DNA from: Bacteroidales bacterium
GTDB taxonomy: Bacteria; Bacteroidota; Bacteroidia; Bacteroidales; UBA932
Reading direction: 5' to 3'
Length of the DNA: 45,982 bases
Assembly: GCA_004552965.1 (NCBI GenBank)
Contig: SFMU01000008.1
Span: forward strand, 1-45,982
Positions within the stretch are counted from its first letter, which is position 1. Each line of letters opens with the position of its first letter. Shown here in pieces: positions 33,544-42,441 of the stretch. Made by a program: the position numbers and the translations under genes. Under the pieces are notes generated by a model, which worked only from the letters and a program-made list of their open reading frames with translations, was not told the DNA's origin and did no database searches.

Positions 33544-35460
33544 ATGTCGTTCCTACAATATAACAAGGCAGAATTGGTGAATCTCTCATATTCCTTGAAA
33601 AGGGAGATCATCAGCGCCAACAAGACCGGAGCCTACTGCAACACGTCCATCGTGGCGTGCAACACCAGGCGGTATCACGGTCTTCTGGCCGTAACTCTCG
33701 ACCGGTTCGGAGGTGACAGGTATCTTCTTCTGTCTTCTCTTGATGAGAGCCTCATCATGCAGGGGAAGCAGTTCAACCTGGGCATCCATTGCTATGGAGA
33801 CGTCTACGAACCGAGGGGACACAAGTATGTCGTGGACTTTCAGGCCGATCCGGTGACCATGATCACCTACAATGTCGGTGAGATCGTGTTCACGAAGAGT
33901 CTTATCCTCGCTCCCGACGAAGACCAGATCCTGGTGAAGTACGAGCTTGTCAAGGCTCCTTCACCTGTGACTCTTGTCGTGAAGCCTTTCCTCGCTTTCA
34001 GAAACACTCATGCCCTTACCCACCGCAATCCTGTAGCGGATCCTTCCGCCACACCGGTCAAGGGCGGCGCTTCCTTCCGCCTGTACGCTTCCTTCCCGGA
34101 TCTCTTCATCCAGGCAAGCACTTCGTCGGTCAGATATGAGCATCATCCTGACTGGTACATGGGCGTGACATATTCGGATGAGTACCGTCGCGGCTTTGAC
34201 TGCAAGGAGGATCTGATGGTTCCGGGAGACTTCGTGCTGAAGATGAAGCAGGGAGACTCCGTTGTTTTCTCCGCTTCGACGAAGGAGCAGAGCCCTGCAT
34301 CCATCAGGCGGAAATTCAATGCCTATGCTGCCGCAGCGCCTCACATCACAGGTCTTGAGGACCAGCTTAAGCACTGCGCGGACAGCCTTATCTCCAACCA
34401 CAACGGCCGCAAGATGATCTGCGCGGGACTGTCATGGCTGAAGACCGGACTCCTCCGCGAGACCCTCTTCTCGATTGCCGGTCTGACACTTTATGCCGGA
34501 AGGCCTGAGGATTTCGAGGAGATTCTGGACAACCTCATCGCCAATGAGGAGGACAGGCTGTTCACGAAGACGACCCAGGTAGAGGCTCCTCTCCTGATGA
34601 CTGTAGCCCTTCAGGACTACATCTCGTCCGGCGCCGATCCGAAGAAAGTCTGGAACAAATATTCAGCCACGCTGAAAAAGATTCTCGAGAGCTATCTCCC
34701 GGGAGGCAGGGAGGAAATCTCCATGCAGCCTGACGGACTTCTCTGGGCACAGAAGTACAGGACCGCTCTCACATGGATGAATGCCTATGTGAACGGTGTT
34801 CCTGTGACTGAGAGGGCCGGCTACCAGGTCGAGACGAACGGATTGTGGTACAATGCCATCTGTTTTGCTCTCTCGATGGAGAAGAAGGACAAGGACTTTA
34901 TCTCCAGATGGTCCGTGATAAGGGATCTGGTGGAGAAGAACTTCGAGAACAAGTTCTGGTGCGAGGAGATAGGCTGCCTTGCCGATTATGTCGGTGTCGA
35001 CGGCATGAACAGGCAGGTGCGCCCGAACCAGATCCTCGCTCTCGGCCTTGAATATTCACCTGTGGATCCGATGAAGGTCCAGAGAGTCCTCCAGGTTTTC
35101 GACAGGGAACTTATGACCAGAAGGGGTATCAGGACCCTGTCCCCACGTGATGAAAACTACAAGGGTGTGTATGACGGAACCCAGATCGAAAGGGATCTCG
35201 CCTACCACCAGGGAAGCGCGATGGCCTTCCTCCTTCTCCCGTATGTCAATGTCTGCTACAAGGTTTACGGCGCTGCCTTCAACAACAAGGCGGAGTGGCT
35301 GGTCAAAGGCTTCTTCGACGATCTGGGCATGCATGGCGTGGGAGCATTTTCCGAATTATACGACGGAGACCCGCCTCACGAGCCTCATGGCGCGATATCA
35401 TCTGCGCTCAGCACTGCGGCTCTCCTGGAAATCAATAACTTGATAAAGAAGAACAAATGA
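33544..35460 (+). CDS. Glycogen debranching enzyme (amylo-alpha-1,6-glucosidase)
   Basis: Removes alpha-1,6 branches from glycogen. It has 638 residues. The N-terminal GDE_N-like beta domain (~1-240) begins with NLSYSLKREIISANKTGAYCNTS and the NTRRYHGLL motif. The C-terminal (alpha/alpha)6 domain (~270-635, GDE_C/GH133) contains GLSWLKTGLLRETLFSIAGL and TQVEAPLLM, and the conserved closing block YDGDPPHEPHGAISSALS. It differs from E. coli GlgX, a GH13 enzyme, and resembles archaeal/Bacteroidetes enzymes. Its stop overlaps the start of the GT4 synthase (ATGA), which points to translational coupling. Confidence 0.92.
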   Translation: MSFLQYNKAELVNLSYSLKREIISANKTGAYCNTSIVACNTRRYHGLLAVTLDRFGGDRYLLLSSLDESLIMQGKQFNLGIHCYGDVYEPRGHKYVVDFQADPVTMITYNVGEIVFTKSLILAPDEDQILVKYELVKAPSPVTLVVKPFLAFRNTHALTHRNPVADPSATPVKGGASFRLYASFPDLFIQASTSSVRYEHHPDWYMGVTYSDEYRRGFDCKEDLMVPGDFVLKMKQGDSVVFSASTKEQSPASIRRKFNAYAAAAPHITGLEDQLKHCADSLISNHNGRKMICAGLSWLKTGLLRETLFSIAGLTLYAGRPEDFEEILDNLIANEEDRLFTKTTQVEAPLLMTVALQDYISSGADPKKVWNKYSATLKKILESYLPGGREEISMQPDGLLWAQKYRTALTWMNAYVNGVPVTERAGYQVETNGLWYNAICFALSMEKKDKDFISRWSVIRDLVEKNFENKFWCEEIGCLADYVGVDGMNRQVRPNQILALGLEYSPVDPMKVQRVLQVFDRELMTRRGIRTLSPRDENYKGVYDGTQIERDLAYHQGSAMAFLLLPYVNVCYKVYGAAFNNKAEWLVKGFFDDLGMHGVGAFSELYDGDPPHEPHGAISSALSTAALLEINNLIKKNK

Positions 35461-36749
35461 GGGTACTGATGTTCGGGTGGGAGTTCCCGCCTCATATCGC
35501 AGGTGGTCTGGGTACTGCCTGTGAAGGAATAGTCAAAGGCCTCGCCTACAACGGAGTCGAGACTCTGTTCGTGATGCCTTCCGCCTCCGGTGACGAGGAT
35601 CAGAGCGCCACGACAATCATCAACGCCAGCGATGTTGCCGTGGACACGGCTTCTTCGACTGTAGATGAGTTTCTGGATAAGGTGAAGTTTGTCCACATTG
35701 GTACGAACATGATACCGTATGTCGGCCCTGAGGAATTCTCTTCCATCGTGGAAGAGGAGCGCAGGAGGCAGACCGAGGACTTCAGGATCCAGTACGGAAT
35801 GAAGTACAAGTTCTCCGGCAAGTATGGCACCAACCTCATGGAGGAGGTTGCCCGTTACGCAATGGTCGGCGGAACGATAGCCATGCAGCACAAGGACGAA
35901 TTCGATGTCATTCACGCCCACGACTGGCTTACCTACCTTGCCGGAATCGCCGCCAAGGAGCTGACCGGCAAGCCATTGGTGGTCCATGTCCATGCCACAT
36001 CCTACGACAGGGGGGACGAGAAGCACATCGACACCCGTATCCTGGACATCGAGACCAGGGGGATGCTTGCCGCAGACCGTGTCGTGACCGTCAGCAACCT
36101 GACCAGAAGCATCGTGATCAACAAGTACCACATCGATCCTTCGAAGGTGGTTACCGTCCACAATGCAGTGGATTTCAGCGGCCGGGAGAATCTTTCCGTC
36201 GAGAGGGGAGTGAAGGACAAGGTGGTGACCTTCCTGGGCAGAATCACCTTCCAGAAGGGCCCTGAATATTTCATCGAGGCAGCCGCGAAGGTGCTCAAGA
36301 GGACTGACAATGTCCGCTTCGTGATGGCCGGCAGCGGTGACATGATGAACAGGTGCATCAAGTACGTGGCCCGCTTGGGCATTTCGGACAGGTTCCATTT
36401 CACCGGTTTCCTCCGTGGAAAGGATGTCCAGAAGATGTTCGCCCTTTCCGATGTCTACATCATGCCGTCCGTTTCCGAGCCTTTCGGAATCTCGCCTCTC
36501 GAGGCGATGAGGACGAATGTGCCTTCGATCATCTCGCACCAGTCCGGCGCGGCCGAAATCCTCAAGTATGCCTTCAAGGTTGACTTCTGGGATGTCGATG
36601 CGATGGCTGACTGCATATTCGGACTTCTGAAATATCCTGCATTGTCGTCTTTCGCCGCCAAGCAGGGCTACGACGAGGTCAACCGTCTCAAGTGGAATGT
36701 CGCCACTGCCAAACTCAAGACAATTTACGAATCCCTTATCCAAAAATAA
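35457..36749 (+). CDS. GT4-family glycogen/alpha-glucan synthase-like glycosyltransferase
   Basis: A GT-B glycosyltransferase expected to extend alpha-1,4-glucan from a nucleotide-sugar. It has 430 residues. The N-terminal half starts MRVLMFGWEFPPHIAGGLGTACEG, the acceptor/donor loop of starch-synthase-like enzymes. The C-terminal half has GRITFQKGPEYFIEAA and the retaining-GT E-x7-E motif in EPFGISPLE. It is in an operon with branching, debranching, GH57 and phosphorylase genes. Since the GT3-like domain of the downstream fusion is incomplete, this is the only complete synthase candidate in the cluster. Donor (UDP- or ADP-glucose) is not decided by sequence; no glgC is nearby. Confidence 0.85.
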   Translation: MRVLMFGWEFPPHIAGGLGTACEGIVKGLAYNGVETLFVMPSASGDEDQSATTIINASDVAVDTASSTVDEFLDKVKFVHIGTNMIPYVGPEEFSSIVEEERRRQTEDFRIQYGMKYKFSGKYGTNLMEEVARYAMVGGTIAMQHKDEFDVIHAHDWLTYLAGIAAKELTGKPLVVHVHATSYDRGDEKHIDTRILDIETRGMLAADRVVTVSNLTRSIVINKYHIDPSKVVTVHNAVDFSGRENLSVERGVKDKVVTFLGRITFQKGPEYFIEAAAKVLKRTDNVRFVMAGSGDMMNRCIKYVARLGISDRFHFTGFLRGKDVQKMFALSDVYIMPSVSEPFGISPLEAMRTNVPSIISHQSGAAEILKYAFKVDFWDVDAMADCIFGLLKYPALSSFAAKQGYDEVNRLKWNVATAKLKTIYESLIQK

Positions 36750-36755
36750 TTGAAT

Positions 36756-37982
36756 ATGAAAAAGAGCATTTGTCTGTACTTCCAGGTACATCAGCCTACC
36801 AGGCTCAGACTCTACAGGTTCTTCGATATAGGAAAGGATAGCCATTACTATGATGACTATGCCAACAGGAACATTCTCAAGAGAATCGTTTCCAGGTGCT
36901 ATCTCCCGATGAATGAACTTCTGCTTCAGGCAATCAAGGATAGCAAGGGCGCTTTCAAGGTCGCTTTCTCGATCAGCGGTTCGGCAATCGAGCAGTTCGA
37001 CAGGTATGCTCCGGAGGTGATCGACAGCTTCAAGGCTCTGGCCGACACAGGCTGTGTAGAGTTCCTTTCGGAGACCTATTACCACTCTCTCTCATCGCTT
37101 GCTGTCAACTTCCAGGAGTTCGAGCATCAGGTGAGCAAGCACAAGATGGCCATAGAAAGCCATTTCGGGGTCACTCCGGTAACCTTCAGGAACACGGAGC
37201 TGATCTACTCCGACAAAATCGGCGAGGAGGTCTACAAGCTTGGCTTCAAGACGATGCTTACTGAAGGAGCCCGTCACATCGTAGGCTGGAAGAGTTCCAA
37301 TTTCATCTACAACAACTCCCTTCAGCCGAAGCAGAAGCTGCTCCTCCGCAACTATTCCCTCAGTGATGACATAGCATTCCGCTTCTCCGACAAGGGCTGG
37401 GGCGGCTGGCCACTCACTGCAGAGAAGTTTACCGAGTGGCTCAAGGCTTCCGAAGGCGACATCATCAATCTGTTCATGGATTATGAGACTTTCGGAGAGC
37501 ACCAGGATGCTTCCTGCGGCATATTCGATTTCATGAAGGCTCTCCCTGCCGCTGTGCTGGGAACAGGCACCATGGAATTCGTCACTCCGGCGAGGGCTGC
37601 AAGAAAGCACAAGTCGACCGGCTCCCTGTCTGTTCCGGAGGCTATCTCATGGGCAGACGAGGAAAGGGATGTTTCCGCCTGGCTGGGAAATGAACTTCAG
37701 CAGGAGGCTTTCAACAAGCTCTACGGCCTTACCGAGAAACTCGGTATCGTCAACGATCCTCAGCTTTGGAATGACTTCGGCCATCTCCAGGAGAGCGATC
37801 ATCTCTACTACATGTGTACGAAATTCTTCTCGGACGGGGAAATCCACAAGAGATTCAACCCTTATGACACCCCGTACGAGGCATTCATCAACTATATGAA
37901 CGTACTCAGCGATTTCATCATCAGAGTGGATGATGCTGTTGCCGAGTGCACGGTGAAAGCCGCCGATGTGGCGGCCAGATAA
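36756..37982 (+). CDS. GH57 family glycoside hydrolase (alpha-amylase/glucanotransferase-like)
   Basis: A retaining alpha-glucan-active enzyme of family GH57. It has 408 residues from the ATG at 36756; a TTG two codons earlier is in frame but unlikely. Conserved region 1 (FQVHQP), region 3 with nucleophile E148 (RNTEL) and region 4 with acid/base D242 (FMDYETFGEHQ) are all visible. The size fits the catalytic barrel with only a short C-terminal helical region and is smaller than the archaeal amylopullulanases and 4-alpha-glucanotransferases (600 or more). The activity could be amylase, glucanotransferase or branching; the cytoplasmic location (no signal peptide) and operon context indicate intracellular glycogen. 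Confidence 0.88.
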   Translation: MKKSICLYFQVHQPTRLRLYRFFDIGKDSHYYDDYANRNILKRIVSRCYLPMNELLLQAIKDSKGAFKVAFSISGSAIEQFDRYAPEVIDSFKALADTGCVEFLSETYYHSLSSLAVNFQEFEHQVSKHKMAIESHFGVTPVTFRNTELIYSDKIGEEVYKLGFKTMLTEGARHIVGWKSSNFIYNNSLQPKQKLLLRNYSLSDDIAFRFSDKGWGGWPLTAEKFTEWLKASEGDIINLFMDYETFGEHQDASCGIFDFMKALPAAVLGTGTMEFVTPARAARKHKSTGSLSVPEAISWADEERDVSAWLGNELQQEAFNKLYGLTEKLGIVNDPQLWNDFGHLQESDHLYYMCTKFFSDGEIHKRFNPYDTPYEAFINYMNVLSDFIIRVDDAVAECTVKAADVAAR

Positions 37983-37994
37983 AATCGGAATACA

Positions 37995-40900
37995 ATGACT
38001 GAAGAACTTTTGAAACCGGATTATCTCTTTGAAGCAAGCTGGGAGGTCTGCAACAAAGTCGGAGAAATATGTGGCTCCCTGGCAGCGAAATCCCTCCGGA
38101 TGAAGGAGGCTCTGGGCAGACATCACATCCTTATCGGACCGGATGTCTGGATGGATACCTCCGCCAATCCCGATTTCACCGAAGACCAGCATCTGTATGC
38201 CAAGTGGAGGCTCCAGGCCGCTTCCGAAGGCATAAGGGTCCGTGTCGGAAGATGGAATGTACCCGGGAGTCCGATCACTTTCCTGGTTGACTACAAACAG
38301 TTCCTCACAAAGCAGAATGACATCCTGACGGAGTACTGGCTGCGTTTCGGAGTGGATTCTATCTCCGGCAACTGGGACTACAAGGAGAATGTGCTCTTCG
38401 GCTATGCCGCAGGGCATGTCATAGAGAGTTTCTACAGGTTCAACCTGTGCTCTTCCGACAAGGTCGTCGCCCAGTTCCACCAGTGGAATTCGGGCGCCGG
38501 TCTGCTGTATGTCAAGTCTGCGGAACTGCCTGTCGCAACCGTATTCACAGCTCACACGACCATCATCGGTACCTGCCTTGCCGGCAATTACCTTCCTCAG
38601 TATGATGCGATGAGCCTTACCGATGCCGATGCCAAAGCCCGTCAGTTCAACCTGACTGCCCAGCATTCTCTTGAGAAGGCTGCCGCCAGGAATGCCGACG
38701 TGTTTGTCGCCGTGTCCGACAGTGTCGCTCAGGAATGCGAGCATTTCCTGCAGCGTCATGTGGACTTCCTGACTGTCCAGGGCGGGAACTCGGAAGAGTT
38801 CAAGGCATATTCAAGGGCACTCTCCCTGCTTGCGAAGGCACGGGAGGAACATCCTGACAAATTCAACGAAATCCCTATTACATACAAGAAAATGAACATT
38901 AACAATCCTTCCTGGAAGAGCGTGATGGTTACCCGCCATCTTCCTGAAGCTCTTTCAGGTCTCGAGACACTGTCTAAGAATCTGTGGTGGTGCTGGAACG
39001 AGTCCGCCAAGTCACTTTTCGAATCGATCGACCCTGAAGTCTGGCAGAAGACGAACCATAATCCCATTGCTTTGCTTGACGTTGTTTCGCTCAAGAAATT
39101 CAAGTCTTTGGCCAAGGACGAGGTTTTCCTCGGCAATCTCAAGTCGGTCCTGAATGAATTCAATGAATATATGGCTCTCAAAGCGGAGCGCAAGGATCCC
39201 CTCGTGGCATATTTCTGCATGGAATACGGCCTTGACACTTCGCTCAAGATCTATTCCGGAGGTCTCGGCCTTCTGGCGGGAGACTATCTGAAGGAGACTT
39301 CGGACATGAACGTCAACCTTGTCGCTGTCGGCCTTCTCTACAGATACGGCTACTTCACCCAGACCATCACCGGCCAGGGCGAGCAGGTCGCCCGCTACGA
39401 TGCCCAGGACTTCACCAGGATTCCGGCGGAGCCTGTCCTCGACGCGCAGGGCAACTGGGTTACGACCAGCGTAGCCTTCCCTGGCAGGAACATCGTTGCA
39501 AGAATATGGAAGGTCGCAGTCGGCCGCACTGACCTCTACCTTCTCGACACAGACTATGAGGCCAATATCGAAGAGGACCGTCAGGTGACCTACCACCTCT
39601 ACGGCGGCGACTGGGAGAACCGTCTCAAGCAGGAACTCCTTCTCGGCATAGGCGGTATCCACGCCCTGAGAAATCTCGGAATCAAGCCGGAGATCTACCA
39701 CTGCAACGAAGGACATGCCGCCTTCACAGGACTTGAAAGGCTCCGTGAATATGTCTCCCAGGCCAACCTCGACTTCGGAGAGGCCCTTGAAATCGTGAGG
39801 TCTTCATCCCTCTTCACCACCCACACCCCTGTGCCTGCGGGACACGATGCTTTCGACGAGGGAATGCTCCGCAAGTACATCGGCCACTATCCTCAGCTTC
39901 TGAAGGTCGATTGGGAGACTATGATGTCCCTCGGAAAGATCAATGCTTCCGATCCTAACGAGAGTTTCTCGATGAGCTCCCTTGCCGCCAACTGTTCACA
40001 GAACGTCAATGGCGTCTCCTGGCTCCACGGTGAGGTCAGCAAGGAGATCTTCAATGACATGTATCCGGGTTATCTCCCTGAAGAGCTTTACATCAGCTAT
40101 GTGACCAATGGTGTGCATTATCCGACCTGGGCTGCCAAGGAGTGGAAGAAGATCCATTCCAAAGTCTTCGGACCGGAGTTCGCCACCCATCACTATGACA
40201 GGAAATGTTTCGAGGGTATCTACAATGTTCCGGATGCCGAGATCTGGGAGACCAGGAAGGCTCTCAAATCCAAACTCATCAAGAGGGTCAAGTCTGTCAT
40301 CTCCGATCCGGCGCTCAGCAACCACTACTCTCCGGGACAGATCGTGGCCATCAACAAGACTCTGCGTGATGATGTCCTGACAATCGGATTCGCCCGCCGT
40401 TTCGCAACCTACAAGCGTGGAACCCTGCTGTTCTCCGACCTTGACAGGCTCGATGAAATCGTGAACAATCCGGAGCGTCCTGTACAGTTCCTCTTCGCCG
40501 GCAAGGCGCACCCTGCCGACAAGGCCGGTCAGGATCTCATCAAGAGGATCATCGAGATTTCCAAGGATGAGCGTTTCCTCGGAAAGATTGTCTTCGTCCC
40601 TGGCTATGACATCTCGATCGCCAAGAGGCTCGTCCAGGGCGTGGATGTCTGGATGAACAACCCTACAAGGCCTCTCGAGGCATCCGGAACATCCGGCGAG
40701 AAGGCTGCCATGAATGGCGTGATGCATTTCTCCGTACTTGACGGCTGGTGGGTCGAGGGCTACAAGGAGGGCGCCGGCTGGGCACTCCCTCAGGAGCGTC
40801 TCTATGACGACCAGAATCATCAGAATGAGCTTGATGCCGCTACGATATATTCCATCATCGAAAACGAGATCGCGCCGACATATTACAATGTCGACCCTAA

Positions 40901-41441
40901 GGCCGGATATTCGGAGGCCTGGCTCAGCTACATCAAGAACACTATCGCCAGAGTGGCATGTGACTTCACCACCAACAGGATGCTCACCGACTACTGCAAC
41001 CAGTACTATGGTCCTCAGTCCAAGCGTACCGAATCCCTTGCCGCTGATGATTTCAGGCTTGCGCGCAAGATTGCCGCATGGAAGAAGAGGGTACGCCGTG
41101 AGTGGAAGAACATCGAGGTGATCTCTCTCACGCAGCCGAATTCTTCATATTCACTCTCCGAAGAGAACAATCTGGTTGTCGAGGCCGTGCTCAATCTTGG
41201 TGACCTCACCCCTGAAGACATCGGAGTGGAGATGGTGTTCGCCACTTTGGACAACAAGCAGAAGATCCACATCCAGGAGACCTATGAGCTTCAGGTCGTG
41301 TCATTCCAGGATGCAGTGGCAACCTACCGCCGTTCGATCCTTCCGGACAAGACCGGAATGTATCAGGTGGCGATCAGGATGTTCGCCAAGAATGCCCTTC
41401 TGCCTCACAGACAGGACATTGAGCTTGTAAAATGGTTATAG
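37995..41441 (+). CDS. Fusion: truncated GT3 glycogen-synthase-like domain plus GT35 glycogen phosphorylase
   Basis: It has 1148 residues. Residues 1-~295 look like the first Rossmann half of a GT3 glycogen synthase (FEASWEVCNKVG, RVGRWNVPGSPITFLVDY, VVAQFHQWNSG). The second half, which carries the E-x7-E donor site, is absent. The donor loop, usually KVGGI, reads KVGEI (G to E at 24). From M300 the sequence is a full alpha-glucan phosphorylase: DUF3417 region (NLWWCWN), then the phosphorylase body with PLP-lysine K903 (EASGTSGEKAAMNG) and LDGWWVEGY. It should release glucose-1-phosphate from glycogen. The ATG at 38892 (M300) has an A-rich leader and could start a separate 849-residue phosphorylase. 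Starts 12 bases after GH57; ribF overlaps its end by 10 bases. Confidence 0.9.
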   Translation: MTEELLKPDYLFEASWEVCNKVGEICGSLAAKSLRMKEALGRHHILIGPDVWMDTSANPDFTEDQHLYAKWRLQAASEGIRVRVGRWNVPGSPITFLVDYKQFLTKQNDILTEYWLRFGVDSISGNWDYKENVLFGYAAGHVIESFYRFNLCSSDKVVAQFHQWNSGAGLLYVKSAELPVATVFTAHTTIIGTCLAGNYLPQYDAMSLTDADAKARQFNLTAQHSLEKAAARNADVFVAVSDSVAQECEHFLQRHVDFLTVQGGNSEEFKAYSRALSLLAKAREEHPDKFNEIPITYKKMNINNPSWKSVMVTRHLPEALSGLETLSKNLWWCWNESAKSLFESIDPEVWQKTNHNPIALLDVVSLKKFKSLAKDEVFLGNLKSVLNEFNEYMALKAERKDPLVAYFCMEYGLDTSLKIYSGGLGLLAGDYLKETSDMNVNLVAVGLLYRYGYFTQTITGQGEQVARYDAQDFTRIPAEPVLDAQGNWVTTSVAFPGRNIVARIWKVAVGRTDLYLLDTDYEANIEEDRQVTYHLYGGDWENRLKQELLLGIGGIHALRNLGIKPEIYHCNEGHAAFTGLERLREYVSQANLDFGEALEIVRSSSLFTTHTPVPAGHDAFDEGMLRKYIGHYPQLLKVDWETMMSLGKINASDPNESFSMSSLAANCSQNVNGVSWLHGEVSKEIFNDMYPGYLPEELYISYVTNGVHYPTWAAKEWKKIHSKVFGPEFATHHYDRKCFEGIYNVPDAEIWETRKALKSKLIKRVKSVISDPALSNHYSPGQIVAINKTLRDDVLTIGFARRFATYKRGTLLFSDLDRLDEIVNNPERPVQFLFAGKAHPADKAGQDLIKRIIEISKDERFLGKIVFVPGYDISIAKRLVQGVDVWMNNPTRPLEASGTSGEKAAMNGVMHFSVLDGWWVEGYKEGAGWALPQERLYDDQNHQNELDAATIYSIIENEIAPTYYNVDPKAGYSEAWLSYIKNTIARVACDFTTNRMLTDYCNQYYGPQSKRTESLAADDFRLARKIAAWKKRVRREWKNIEVISLTQPNSSYSLSEENNLVVEAVLNLGDLTPEDIGVEMVFATLDNKQKIHIQETYELQVVSFQDAVATYRRSILPDKTGMYQVAIRMFAKNALLPHRQDIELVKWL

Positions 41442-42313
41442 CGACAGGCTTCTTCGACGGAGTCCATCTGGGCCATCGGCTGGTCATCTCGCAGTTGGTA
41501 GACTATGCGGAAAAGATGGGGCAGGAAAGTATGGTAGTCACTTTCTGGCCTCATCCCCGCAATGTCCTCCAGAAGGATGCCCGGGTGCTGAGACTTCTCT
41601 CGACCCTTGAAGAAAAGAAACGCATCCTTCACGAACTCGGTGTGGGAAGGGTTGAGGTGCTGCCTTTCACAAGGGAATTCAGTCGCCTGACGACCCGTGA
41701 ATATTTCCGTGACATCATCGTCGGGAAGTTCGGCGGGAAGGCCGTGCTTCTGGGTTATGACAACCGTGTAGGGAGCGACAGCCTCGCACCGGAACAGATC
41801 GAGGTCGTGGCAAAGGAGGAGGGTCTCGAAGTCATCAGGACCGAGGCTGTCCTGTCCGATGCCGTCACCATAAGTTCTACCAGGATCCGAAAGGCTCTTT
41901 CTGAAGGAGACGTAGAGGCTGCCGCCGGGATGCTCGGCTACGGCTATTCCCTTTTCGGAGTGGTTGTGGCCGGAAACCAGCTCGGTCGGACAATAGGTTT
42001 CCCTACTGCGAACATGCAGCTTTACGAGCCTCTCAAGATCATTCCGGCTCCGGGTGTCTATGAGGTGGATGTCGAGACTGTCGGGAGGAAGTTCAAGGGG
42101 ATGTGCAACATCGGCTACCGTCCAACCGTCAGCACTGCAAGCAATCTGACCGTCGAGACCAATGTTTTCGGTCTGGACGAGGACATCTACGGACTGGACA
42201 TCAGGCTGACTTTCGTAAGAAGGATCAGGCAGGAGGTGCGCTTCGGCTCGGTCGAGGCTCTGAAGGAACAACTCGCCAGGGACAAGGCAACCATTCTGGG
42301 AGTTTCCGGATAA
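41432..42313 (+). CDS. ribF: Riboflavin kinase/FAD synthetase with minimal N terminus
   Basis: Bifunctional: phosphorylates riboflavin to FMN and adenylates FMN to FAD. It has 293 residues. The adenylyltransferase domain starts almost directly at the nucleotide-binding strand (VIATGFFDGVHLGH, residues 2-15), about 15 residues shorter than the usual ~310. TISSTRIRKAL is the second nucleotide motif. The kinase domain has GRTIGFPTANM and GMCNIGYRPT with the ETNVFGLDEDIYG strand. An in-frame stop at 41420 excludes a longer N terminus. It overlaps the phosphorylase gene by 10 bases and closes the glycogen operon; the link to glycogen is probably only transcriptional. Confidence 0.92.
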   Translation: MVIATGFFDGVHLGHRLVISQLVDYAEKMGQESMVVTFWPHPRNVLQKDARVLRLLSTLEEKKRILHELGVGRVEVLPFTREFSRLTTREYFRDIIVGKFGGKAVLLGYDNRVGSDSLAPEQIEVVAKEEGLEVIRTEAVLSDAVTISSTRIRKALSEGDVEAAAGMLGYGYSLFGVVVAGNQLGRTIGFPTANMQLYEPLKIIPAPGVYEVDVETVGRKFKGMCNIGYRPTVSTASNLTVETNVFGLDEDIYGLDIRLTFVRRIRQEVRFGSVEALKEQLARDKATILGVSG

Positions 42314-42338
42314 TGGTGCATTATTGAAATAATTTTAG

Positions 42339-42346
42339 TATATTTG
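42339..42346 (+). promoter_or_regulatory. Predicted -7 box for greA
   Basis: TATATTTG matches TAnnTTTG exactly. The transcript would begin near 42352, inside or just before the stem-loop at 42348-42395. No clear -33 element is seen. Confidence 0.45.
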
Positions 42347-42347
42347 C

Positions 42348-42395
42348 AACAAACGACACAGGGTTCCGCCGTCTACAGGCGGAGCTCCGTTTGTT
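42348..42395 (+). ncRNA. Structured leader or terminator ahead of greA
   Basis: A long stem-loop: outer 8-bp stem AACAAACG/CGTTTGTT (42348-42355 with 42388-42395), a one-sided 5-base bulge (ACACA, 42356-42360), then a 10-bp inner stem (42361-42370 with 42378-42387, two G-T pairs) and a 7-base loop. The A-rich left and T-rich right arms make it look like an intrinsic terminator for ribF. The promoter-like box immediately before it would instead put it at the 5' end of the greA mRNA. Either way the structure is real; its role is open. Confidence 0.55.
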
Positions 42396-42441
42396 TTACA
42401 GTTTTCCGATAACCAATTATTTACTTCAGATACTAATCGAA

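Noticed and set aside
35385..37085. 566-residue open frame on the minus strand opposite the debranching and GT4 genes
   Set aside because: Antisense shadow of strongly conserved enzymes; sequence has no family features and is produced by biased codon use.
42348..42395. Known riboswitch (for example FMN, because ribF is next to it)
   Set aside because: The structure is a single stem-loop, lies after ribF rather than before it, and lacks the conserved multi-helix core of an FMN riboswitch.
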